Assembly: GCA_015658495.1 (NCBI GenBank)
Contig: DQOT01000371.1
Span: forward strand, 1-16,545
Direction of reading: 5' to 3'
Length of the DNA: 16,545 bases
From: Fidelibacterota bacterium
GTDB lineage: Bacteria; Fidelibacterota; Marinisomatia; Marinisomatales; UBA1611
Positions 6,767-15,600 of this stretch are shown piece after piece. The notes under the pieces were generated by a model. It worked only from the letters and a program-made list of their open reading frames with translations. It was not told where the DNA came from and made no database searches. Each line of letters opens with the position of its first letter. Position 1 is the first letter of the stretch. A program made the translations under genes and the position numbers.

Positions 6767-7809
6767 TCACGGAAACAAGGGTGAAAATCGACTGGGATTC
6801 TCTGGGGTTTGATGTTGTAAAAACCAAGAGTATGTTTAAAGCAACCTGTCCAATCGATGGCAAGTGGTCAGAGGGTTCACTGGTCCCCTATGGCACCATT
6901 CAGTTATCCCCTGCAGCGGGTGTTTTGAATTATGGCCAGGGCGTATTTGAAGGGACAAAAGCTTTTCGCACGGTCAAGGGTGATGTGATTCTTTTCCGAC
7001 CCGATCGGAATGCCCAAAGAATGGCATTCTCCACCAAGCGGCTTTGCATTCCAGAAATGGATACGGAATTTTTTTTGGATGCTGTTTTGAAAACAGTTCA
7101 GGATAATATTGATTACGTCCCGCCTTATGGAAAGGGGAGCCTTTACATTCGGCCTATTGTTTGGGGAACGGCACCCGCATTAGGTGTTCGTCCTGTTTCT
7201 GAATACACGTTCATGATTTTCGTGTCCCCGGTGGGACCTTATTTTAAAGGCGGCGTAAAACCCCTAAACTTAAAAGTATCCACGCAATTTCACCGGGCTG
7301 CCGCCAAAGGTATCGGAAATGCCAAGGCTATCGGAAACTATTCTGCCTCTTTATTTCCACTCATGAAAGCCAAAAGTGAAGGATTTGACGAAGTCATTTA
7401 CTTAGATGCCATTGATGGGAAACGAGTTGAAGAGCTTGGGTCAGCAAATTTATTTATTTATAAAGAGGGTGTCATTCGAACACCCGCATTAAGCGGTTCT
7501 ATTTTAGAGGGTGTTACACGGAATTCTGTCTGTCGGATCGCATCTGATATTTTAAACATTCCTGTTGAAGAGACGGACGTAGATATAACGGACGTTTTAA
7601 AAGCAGAAGAGGTCTTTTGTACGGGAACCGCTGTTGTTGTAACCCCTGTTGGAAAGATCACTTATCAAGGTGAAACAACCACGATCAATGGGAATCAAAT
7701 GGGCTCAGTGACTGAAAAGATCAGGCAAACAATTTTAGCCATTCAACGGGGAGAAATGAATGATCCATTTGGGTGGATTTTCCCTGTAAACCAAATTTTT
7801 AAAAGGTGA
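6763..7809 (+). CDS. ilvE: Branched-chain amino acid aminotransferase, class II
   Basis: 348 residues, fold-type IV PLP enzyme of the longer class II BCAT group (bacterial YwaA/mitochondrial-like). Visible signatures: NYGQGVFEGTKAF (56-68), RPIVWGTAPALGVRP (130-144), the PLP-binding Lys188 in NAKAIGNYSASL, the cofactor-site EELGSANLF motif (about 218-226), and the late FCTGTAVVVTPVG. It transfers the amino group between Leu/Ile/Val and 2-oxoglutarate, reversibly, in the cytosol. The ATG overlaps the acyl-CoA dehydrogenase TGA. Its own TGA (7807-7809) is embedded in the ribosome-binding site AAGGTGA of the next gene, which starts 4 nt later. Pairing with LeuDH and two beta-oxidation enzymes suggests a catabolic role, though the enzyme can also finish biosynthesis. 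Confidence 0.95.
   Translation: MITETRVKIDWDSLGFDVVKTKSMFKATCPIDGKWSEGSLVPYGTIQLSPAAGVLNYGQGVFEGTKAFRTVKGDVILFRPDRNAQRMAFSTKRLCIPEMDTEFFLDAVLKTVQDNIDYVPPYGKGSLYIRPIVWGTAPALGVRPVSEYTFMIFVSPVGPYFKGGVKPLNLKVSTQFHRAAAKGIGNAKAIGNYSASLFPLMKAKSEGFDEVIYLDAIDGKRVEELGSANLFIYKEGVIRTPALSGSILEGVTRNSVCRIASDILNIPVEETDVDITDVLKAEEVFCTGTAVVVTPVGKITYQGETTTINGNQMGSVTEKIRQTILAIQRGEMNDPFGWIFPVNQIFKR
7803..7809 (+). promoter_or_regulatory. Ribosome-binding site of the leucine dehydrogenase gene, containing the ilvE stop
   Basis: AAGGTGA lies four bases before the ATG at 7814. Its last three bases are the ilvE stop codon, so ilvE termination and LeuDH initiation are physically linked. Confidence 0.65.
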
Positions 7810-7813
7810 CATC

Positions 7814-8923
7814 ATGTCAATTATTTTTGATAGCATGAATAAAAAAGGGCACGAAGAAGTTGTATTTTGCCACGAAAAGGATACGGATCTTAAAGCGATC
7901 ATTGCCATCCACAACACAACCATTGGCCCAGCATTGGGTGGTTGCCGTATGTGGAATTACCCCACGGAAGAAGAGGCGCTCACGGATGTATTGAGACTTT
8001 CTCGGGGGATGAGTTATAAAGCAGCCATTGCAGGTTTGAATCTCGGTGGCGGGAAAGCAGTCATCATCGGCAATGCAAAGACGGATAAAACTGAAACTTT
8101 ATTCAGATCATTCGGGCGATTTGTAGAAGGCCTTTCCGGTCGATACATTACGGCAGAAGATGTTGGTACCAGCGTGAAAGATATGGAATGGGTCCGAATG
8201 GAGACCAAATATGTTACCGGAATTTCCCGTGCGTTAGGCGGAAGCGGTGATCCATCTCCGATAACAGCATTGGGCGTATTTTCCGGCATCAAAGCCACGG
8301 TGAAAAAACAACTGGGAAAAGATTCACTGGTTGGCTTGAAGGTTGGTGTTCAGGGTGTTGGCCATGTGGGATATTATCTCTGTAAAAATTTAGCGGAAGA
8401 TGGCGCACAACTCTTTGTAACCGATATTGATTCGGATGCGCTGAAACGTGTGGTGGATGAATTCAGCGCAGATGTGATTGGCGTGGATGATATTTATGAA
8501 GCAGACGTTGATATTTATGCGCCCTGCGCATTGGGTGCAACCTTGAACGATTATACCATCCCAAAACTGAAATGCGCTATCGTTGCAGGTGCTGCAAATA
8601 ATCAATTAGAAGATGAAATCCGTCATGCTGAAATGCTAAAAGATCGGGGAATCCTGTATGCACCGGATTATGCCATTAATGCAGGTGGACTCATCAATGT
8701 TGCTAACGAGATCGAAGGATACAATCGGGAACGTGCATTCAGCCAGGCAGAAGGGATCTATGACCTGCTTATGACCATTTATGCGCAGGCAGATAAAGAG
8801 GGGGTGACCACCCATCAGGCCGCATCCAAAGTAGCAGAAAAAAGAATGAAAGATGTGGGATTACTTAAAAACGTTTACCTACCCAAAAAAAATGTCATGG
8901 GGAAACGTGATAGCAGCATCTAA
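7814..8923 (+). CDS. Leucine dehydrogenase (Glu/Leu/Phe/Val dehydrogenase family)
   Basis: 369 residues, the size of Bacillus leucine dehydrogenase (about 364). The substrate and catalytic lysines are at Lys69 (MSYKAAIAGL) and Lys81 (NLGGGKAVIIG), equivalent to Lys68/Lys80 of LeuDH. TAEDVGTS (113-120) and GGSGDPSPITALGV (142-155) follow. The NAD-binding Rossmann fold has GVGHVG at 181-186 and an acidic strand end FVTDID, which favours NAD+. The C-terminal half holds CALGATLND and GAANNQLED. It deaminates Leu/Val/Ile to 2-oxoacids plus ammonia, offering a second exit for amino nitrogen next to IlvE. Exact substrate (Leu, Val or Phe) is not resolvable. The last codons extend past the usual end and overlap the nusB frame. 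Confidence 0.93.
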   Translation: MSIIFDSMNKKGHEEVVFCHEKDTDLKAIIAIHNTTIGPALGGCRMWNYPTEEEALTDVLRLSRGMSYKAAIAGLNLGGGKAVIIGNAKTDKTETLFRSFGRFVEGLSGRYITAEDVGTSVKDMEWVRMETKYVTGISRALGGSGDPSPITALGVFSGIKATVKKQLGKDSLVGLKVGVQGVGHVGYYLCKNLAEDGAQLFVTDIDSDALKRVVDEFSADVIGVDDIYEADVDIYAPCALGATLNDYTIPKLKCAIVAGAANNQLEDEIRHAEMLKDRGILYAPDYAINAGGLINVANEIEGYNRERAFSQAEGIYDLLMTIYAQADKEGVTTHQAASKVAEKRMKDVGLLKNVYLPKKNVMGKRDSSI

Positions 8924-9344
8924 CCTTCATCCACGGAGATACGCCCGGGAGGGTGTACTCCAGGCGCTCTATGCCCAGCAATTTTCTGATGATGAACCCA
9001 CCCTGACCCTGAATCGGGTTCTGGATACATTCCATGGACGGAAAAAGAATTCGGATTTCATATCAGCCCTCTATAATTGTGTGTTGGAACATGTCGATTG
9101 GGCAGACGATATTATCAAAAGTCATCTGCAAAACTGGGAATTTGACAGAGTGGCCCAAGTGGATCGGGTTTTGTTAAGAATGGGCATCTGCGAGATCTTT
9201 TATATGGATGAAATTCCACCCAAGGTATCCATCACCGAAATGGTGGAAATTTCTAAAGTGTACAGCACAGAAGAAAGTTCAGGGTTCATCAATGGAGTCC
9301 TGGATGCGGTTTATAAAGAATATCAACAACAAGAAAAGAATTAA
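8892..9344 (+). CDS. nusB: Transcription antitermination factor NusB
   Basis: About 150 residues with this start; NusB is usually 130-160. Conserved parts: RRYAREGVLQALYAQQFS near the N-terminus, VAQVDRVLLRMGICEIFYMD in the middle, then PPKVSITEMVEISKVYS and SGFINGVLDAVYKEY at the end. NusB binds boxA RNA with NusE (S10) to prevent premature termination in rRNA operons. The start is uncertain. The frame is open back to ATG 8853, which would overlap LeuDH by 71 nt and add residues foreign to the family. ATG 8892 lacks a Shine-Dalgarno. GTG 8907 has GGGGA just ahead and gives 145 residues. Every candidate lies inside the LeuDH 3' end, so the genes overlap. SecA begins five bases after its stop. 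Confidence 0.9.
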   Translation: MSWGNVIAASNLHPRRYAREGVLQALYAQQFSDDEPTLTLNRVLDTFHGRKKNSDFISALYNCVLEHVDWADDIIKSHLQNWEFDRVAQVDRVLLRMGICEIFYMDEIPPKVSITEMVEISKVYSTEESSGFINGVLDAVYKEYQQQEKN

Positions 9345-9349
9345 TCGAA

Positions 9350-12300
9350 ATGGTACTGACGAGATTTTTTGGAACAAAATCTGATCGGGAGATGAAAAAA
9401 CTCCGTCCAACCCGTGACAAGATCAACCAATTATATGATACACTGTCGTCCAAAACGGATGAAGATTTAGTCACGCGAACTCAAGAATTGAAAGAATTTG
9501 TGATCAATCAGCGTGAGGAGAAGGCTCAGTCTTTCCCCGCAGATATGGACCGGCATGAGCGAGAAAAAGAAATCTTAAAAGCGGAGCAGGGTGCACTCGA
9601 TTTTATCATGGCGGAAGCTTTTGCTATCGTGAAAGAAACATGCAAGCGACTCTATGGCTCTTCCTGGCGCGTGTCCGGACTGGAGTCCACATGGGAAATG
9701 ATTCCTTACGATGTCCAGCTCTTGGGTGCTATCACGCTTCATTCCGGGAAAGTGTCCGAAATGAAAACCGGGGAGGGAAAAACGCTTGTATCAACAATGC
9801 CCATTTATTTGAATGCACTCACTGGAAAGGGTGTTCATGTGATCACAGTGAATGATTATCTCGCCCAACGGGATGCTGAATGGATGGGGGAAGTGTATAA
9901 ACAGCTGGGGCTTTCGGTGGGCTTTATTTTGAATTCCATGGATAATGTTCAACGCCGGGAAATGTATAACCAGGATATCACTTACGGGACGAATAACGAA
10001 TTTGGCTTTGATTACCTGCGGGACAACATGGCACTCCAGAAAGAAGATAAGGTTCAGCACGGTCATGCATTTGCCATTGTGGATGAGGTGGACAGTGTGC
10101 TCATTGATGAAGCCCGGACACCTTTGATCATTTCCGGTGCTGTGGATGCACCTGTGGATGAAACGTTTACCACCCTGAAGCCCGGTGTTCAGCAATTGGT
10201 GAAACAACAATCAGCCTTGGTCTCTGAACTTGTTCGGGAAGCCCAAAAATTATTGGATGAAGATGATGAGGATACCGCTGGGTTAAAACTGCTCCAGGCC
10301 CAACGCGGGATGCCAAAGCATCGGCAGGTCATGAAGATATTCCAAGAACCTGGCATGTTGAAATTGGCACATGATATTGAGTCCATCTATATCCGTGATA
10401 AGAAAATGCATGAGGTAGATGAAGCCCTTTATTTTATAATCGAAGAAAAAAGTCATGTTATGGATATGACGGATAAGGGTCGGAATTTGCTGGCGCCGGA
10501 CAATCCGGAAACCTTTATAATCCCGGACCTAGGCGAAATGCTTTTGGAAATTGGTGAACAGGATGATCTGTCTGCCATGGAAAAAGAACAGGAAAAAGAT
10601 AAAGCCCACCAACTCCACGCGCAGCGGAGCGGCACCATCCACAATTTTAATCAATTGCTCCGTGCTTACACCATGTACGAAAAAGATGTGGAATATGTAC
10701 TCCAGGAAGGAAAAGTCATGATTGTGGATGAATTCACGGGTCGTGTTCTTCCGGGTCGTCGTTATTCCGATGGACTCCATCAAGCGCTTGAAGCAAAAGA
10801 AAATGTCCGGATCGAACGTGAAACCCAAACGCTAGCGACCATCACCATCCAGAATTATTTCAGGCTCTATGATAAATTGGCGGGTATGACCGGAACCGCG
10901 GAAACAGAAGCAGAAGAATTGGGATCCATCTATGGATTGGATGTGACCGTAGTGCCAACCCACCGAGACATTATCCGGGATGATCGGGAAGACCTGGTCT
11001 ATAAAACAAAACGGGAAAAATATAATGCCGCCATTGATGAGATCTCTGAATGTCATCACCGCGGTCAGCCTGTATTGGTGGGAACAATTTCGGTAGAAAT
11101 TTCTGAATTATTATCCCGCATGCTGAAACGGAAAAATATTCCCCATAATGTTTTGAATGCCAAACAACACCAGAGTGAAGCCGAAATTGTAGCCCGTGCA
11201 GGTCAACGGGGAGCCGTCACGATTGCAACCAATATGGCTGGACGGGGAACAGATATTAAACTGGGTGAAGGCATCAAAGAATTAGGTGGTCTCCATATTA
11301 TTGGGACGGAACGCCATGAATCCCGGCGGATCGATTTACAGTTACGGGGACGAAGCGGCCGGCAGGGAGACCCGGGATCATCCCGTTTTTATTTATCACT
11401 TGAGGATGATCTGATGCGTCTGTTCAGTTCAGATCGTGTGGCATCCATTATGGATAAAATGGGGATTGAAGAGGGTGAAGTCATTTCTGCAAAGATGGTG
11501 ACGCGAGCTATTTCCAATGCGCAAAAGAAAGTGGAGGTCCGCAACTTCGGTATTCGGAAACATCTTCTTGAATATGATGATGTGATGAATCAGCAGCGCC
11601 AGGTGGTTTATGATATCCGCAACCAGGCTTTGGGTGGTGAAGATATGCACGAAACAATCGATCAGATCCTGGATGATTATATTATGGATGAGATCGAAGT
11701 CCAATCTCCTGCGGGAACACCGGACATGTGGGATTGGGATCATTTGAAGCAGTCTTTCGCTTCCCATATCATGGTGGATGCGACCCTGGAACAGATCCAG
11801 ACAGCCACCGGTAATTCAGATCTAACTGCCAACGATATTGCAGACTGGATCGTTGAAGATGCAAAATCCGTTTATAAAGCAAGGGAATCCTTGCTGCCGG
11901 AAGATGTGATGCGCGGGTTCGAGCGGTTTATAATCTTGCGAACCATCGATGATAAATGGAAAGACCATCTCTATGCCATGGACCAGTTGAGAGAGGGGAT
12001 TAACCTGCGCGCTTATGGACAAAAGAATCCACTGTTGGAATACAAATCAGAAGGCTTTAAAATGTTCCAGGAGATGATGGCGGATATGAATTCTGCCACG
12101 GTTCAACGATTATTCAGGACCCAGATCCAGGGGATGGATCAATCTCAAGGAGTTCAGGAACGGTCTGTGCGAAATGTCCAAACATCCCACCAGGATACAA
12201 CGGGTATGGGATTCCAGGGACAGCCGCAGGGGCAGCAAGCCAATCAGCCCCAACAGGTTCGAACGCCAATTCATGCCCAGGAAAAACATGGCCGGAATGA

Positions 12301-12397
12301 AAAGCTGATGGTTCAAGGGCCGGATGGGAAACAGGTTGAGATCAAATATAAAAAACTTCAGAATTATTTGAATAAAGGTTATACCCAGGTTTCGTAA
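9350..12397 (+). CDS. secA: Preprotein translocase ATPase SecA
   Basis: 1015 residues, longer than the 800-900 of most SecA. Motor motifs: Walker A MKTGEGKT (138-145), Walker B/DEAD-like VDEVD (244-248), MTGTA (513-517), NMAGRGTDIKLG (628-639) and motif VI QLRGRSGRQGDPG (664-676). An enlarged preprotein cross-linking region spans about 265-440 and includes an acidic, charged segment (302-309; 404-420), resembling Bacteroidetes-type SecA. The scaffold helix region contains DDKWKDHLYAMDQLREGI. The tail is a Gln-rich linker (about 965-980) ending in QGPDGKQVEIKYKKLQNYLN and GYTQVS. It lacks the Cys-rich zinc-binding motif that normally closes SecA and binds SecB and phospholipid. SecA drives Sec export, here of the signal-peptide proteins in the window. 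The ATG has only a weak AAGAAAAG ahead. Confidence 0.96.
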   Translation: MVLTRFFGTKSDREMKKLRPTRDKINQLYDTLSSKTDEDLVTRTQELKEFVINQREEKAQSFPADMDRHEREKEILKAEQGALDFIMAEAFAIVKETCKRLYGSSWRVSGLESTWEMIPYDVQLLGAITLHSGKVSEMKTGEGKTLVSTMPIYLNALTGKGVHVITVNDYLAQRDAEWMGEVYKQLGLSVGFILNSMDNVQRREMYNQDITYGTNNEFGFDYLRDNMALQKEDKVQHGHAFAIVDEVDSVLIDEARTPLIISGAVDAPVDETFTTLKPGVQQLVKQQSALVSELVREAQKLLDEDDEDTAGLKLLQAQRGMPKHRQVMKIFQEPGMLKLAHDIESIYIRDKKMHEVDEALYFIIEEKSHVMDMTDKGRNLLAPDNPETFIIPDLGEMLLEIGEQDDLSAMEKEQEKDKAHQLHAQRSGTIHNFNQLLRAYTMYEKDVEYVLQEGKVMIVDEFTGRVLPGRRYSDGLHQALEAKENVRIERETQTLATITIQNYFRLYDKLAGMTGTAETEAEELGSIYGLDVTVVPTHRDIIRDDREDLVYKTKREKYNAAIDEISECHHRGQPVLVGTISVEISELLSRMLKRKNIPHNVLNAKQHQSEAEIVARAGQRGAVTIATNMAGRGTDIKLGEGIKELGGLHIIGTERHESRRIDLQLRGRSGRQGDPGSSRFYLSLEDDLMRLFSSDRVASIMDKMGIEEGEVISAKMVTRAISNAQKKVEVRNFGIRKHLLEYDDVMNQQRQVVYDIRNQALGGEDMHETIDQILDDYIMDEIEVQSPAGTPDMWDWDHLKQSFASHIMVDATLEQIQTATGNSDLTANDIADWIVEDAKSVYKARESLLPEDVMRGFERFIILRTIDDKWKDHLYAMDQLREGINLRAYGQKNPLLEYKSEGFKMFQEMMADMNSATVQRLFRTQIQGMDQSQGVQERSVRNVQTSHQDTTGMGFQGQPQGQQANQPQQVRTPIHAQEKHGRNEKLMVQGPDGKQVEIKYKKLQNYLNKGYTQVS

Positions 12398-12570
12398 AGC
12401 CGTTTTCGTATAGGGTGTCCATCGTGATATATTTTGAAAATTTTTAAGCTGATATTTACAACAGATTTCCAATAATAATTTGTGAGTGAATTATCGGTAG
12501 AAAATCGTTAGTTTTAAGAAAGACAAATGGCTTTTCCCCGAGAAGATTCAGGGATTTTCCTCTAATCAAG

Positions 12571-12597
12571 ATTTCAATATTTTTCTAATTTCAATAT
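12571..12597. repeat. Direct repeat pair in the leader of the secreted protein gene
   Basis: ATTTCAATAT occurs at 12571-12580 and 12588-12597, 17 bp apart, just before the ribosome-binding site GGAGAA (12602-12607). The spacing is close to two helical turns, so paired factor binding is conceivable. The surrounding 214-bp gap (12398-12611) is AT-rich, and I could not assign a promoter in it. Confidence 0.4.
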
Positions 12598-12611
12598 GGT
12601 CGGAGAACAAG

Positions 12612-15600
12612 ATGATTTTAATGCGAAAAACCATTAATGCATTATTCATTTCAATTTTGCTCGCAGGGATGGTGTTTGCGAACGTTATTGTGTCACTGAG
12701 TGATGTGGAAGTGGATGGCTATACTGAGGATATTATCGTCTCGGTAAACCTGAGCAACCCCGACGATGGTGTTGGTGGATTCCAATTCGATGTAATTGCG
12801 TTACCTACTCTGGTTGAACTTTCGGGTGTAACGCCGCTTGATGAAGAAAACTTTAGCGCAGATTATACCGTTTTTGATGACGGATCTGGTCGGATTGTTT
12901 TTTATTCAAACAATGCCACAGGTATTGGGGCCGGTGGCGACGGTGTTGTTTTAAACCTTCATTTTGATGGTTCAGACATTTTATCCGCCTCATTGGATTT
13001 AGATATGTATGCACTGGCAGTGAGTGATGAGGATGGAAACGTATTAGAAAGTAGTGCTGAGGGTGGATCCATTACCATAGGTGATGTTGTTACAATAAGT
13101 GCTACGACAGATACGGGCGATGTGAATGAAGAAGTTTTTCTCGATATTAATTTGGAGAATCCCGGGGTAGTTGGCGGCCTCCAGTTTGATCTTTACGATA
13201 CCCCCGACTATCTTGATGTTACCGCTTTTTCCACCACAGATCGTACCAGCGGATTCTCAGTTGATTTCACCGTACTGGACAATGGGATGACTCGTGTCAT
13301 CATGTATGATGCCAATAATGGAAATATTGATGCGGGTGATGGTGCAATTCTGAATATGACAATGGTTGTTCATAATAATGCTTATAATTCCAATGTGGGT
13401 GTGAATTTTGATAACGTGATTGTCACGGATGAAATTGGTGGCACCTATTGGGTCGCCGGTGCAGATTCCGGAACGGTTACTGTCACGCCGGGTTACATTG
13501 AAGAACCTCACAATCTGGAAGCACAGGACGGCATGGATGCACAAGTCCTTTTAACGTGGGATCCACCCTATGGTCCAATACCGGAAGATTTCGTTGAAGA
13601 TTTTGAATTAGGGGAAATTCCGGAAGGATGGACAGTTACAACAAATTCTGCCCAGGGCTGGTTCATTACACAGGATGGTTCCAGTGCTTTTTGGACTATT
13701 CCTTCCCATACGTGGTATATGTGCTCCAATGATGATATGGCTGATGATGATGGATCGGTGGATTATTTGGTTACACCGCCTTTAAATGTGAGCGGTGCCC
13801 AGACCATCACCTTGAATTTTGCATCTTATTATACGGGTGCATACAGCCAAACAGCACATATCGAAGTGAGTACAGACGGTACCAATTTTACGGAAGTATC
13901 ACAATTGGAACCAAGTGCGGAGTGGGTGACTGAAACTGTAGACCTTTCTGAACATGCAGGTGTACCAAATCTTTATATTGCATTTCATTCAAATGATAAT
14001 GGTGTATGGGCTTCTGGCTGGGCAATTGATGATGTATTCATTACTTTTGCTGCTCGTGACGTAGCACGCATCGATCATTACGAATTAACTGAATTGGGTG
14101 AATGGGCGATCACTGCGCCTAAGGAAGATGTTATTTCAGAATATAGTGGTGGAATTCCCCATGAATTGATTGTAGACCTGGATTATCCAGTTGTTAATGA
14201 AAATCGTCCTGTCGATATTGATGCCTACAAAGTTTATCGTTCTTATAACCCGGACAGCGATTTTGAAGAAATTGTAGAAACAGATGGCAATACAACGACC
14301 TATCTTGACGAGAATGTTGTTAACAGTACCACTTATTACTATTATGTGACTGCCATTTACCCCGATGGGTCTGAGTCTGGACCCACCAATACCGCTTCTG
14401 CCACACCGGTTGAATGGGTTGAATTGTGGATGGATGATGGTTCGTCTCTCACCGGACAAATGGATACCTTGGATTTTTACATCAATAATGAAACAAACCT
14501 TGGATTGTTTTATTTTGAAATAATGGACTATCCCGATGTGATTAACAGTATTAATATTTTTCCGACTGATAGAACCGCGAATTGGTCTATTGAGATTTCA
14601 AACCAGGGCAATGGTACCATTGCCATCACAGGAATCAGTCTTGGGGGTCCCCTGACAGCCGGAGACGGTGCTGTTTGTAGTGCCATTCTTTATCCGGATG
14701 CAGATGAGGCCATGACTGTTTCACTTTCCTATACAAATGCCACTGCTGTCCAGGACATGAACTTTACAAGTTTGAATTGGACGAGTGAAAGTGGGACCTA
14801 TGAGGTAGGGATTGAAACGCAATACGTAACTTTAACCGGCGGCTATGGAGATGATGGCAGCAGTTTTACATCCTCTCTTATTCTGGATAATACTCAACCG
14901 GTTTATGGGCTTCATTTGGATATAGCAGCAAATCCACCTTTTATGATAGGTACCGAGGTGAATGTGAGTGGTGCCCATGATTTCTCTGAATGGGAAGTTT
15001 CAGGAATGGTGATTGGGAATTTTTACCGGGTGACCATGGTGAACAATGCCCATAACGCACCCATCAATCCCGGTATTTCTCACATTGCTGATGTTACATT
15101 TGAAATTCCTGTCGGTATTCCAGATGGCTCAGAAGTCATTTTGGACCTGCAGGATGCAGAAATTACCGATATTAACGATTTGCCCATGCATACTGTATCA
15201 ATCCCTGGGAATGTTTATATCGGAATTCCACCAGTAGCTTATACGATTCAAAACGTTTCCAGTACACTTGTTCCAGGAGGAACAGGAACATTTGAGATTA
15301 ATTTGGACAATACAGAATTGGTGGGAACAATGCAATTTACCTTGGTTGAAATGCCCGAAAGTATGACCGTAACAAATGTAATACCTGTGGGCCGGTTTGA
15401 TGATGGGATTGTAGATGGCAGTTCCGAAGAACTGGATGATGGCACCTATTATTTCCTTGGCTATGATTTTTCTTCAGGGATCGAAGCAGGGTCTGGGCCT
15501 ATTCTTGAATTTGAGGTTCAATTTGACGACAACCTGTATAATTCATCCATTATTATGTCTATGGCCGGTTATGCAGCCGGAGATGCGGGCGCGAACCCAC

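Noticed and set aside
9640..12472. Multiple antisense and alternate-frame open frames across secA
   Set aside because: They are shadows of the SecA frame, with low-complexity, His/Ile-rich translations and no ribosome-binding sites.
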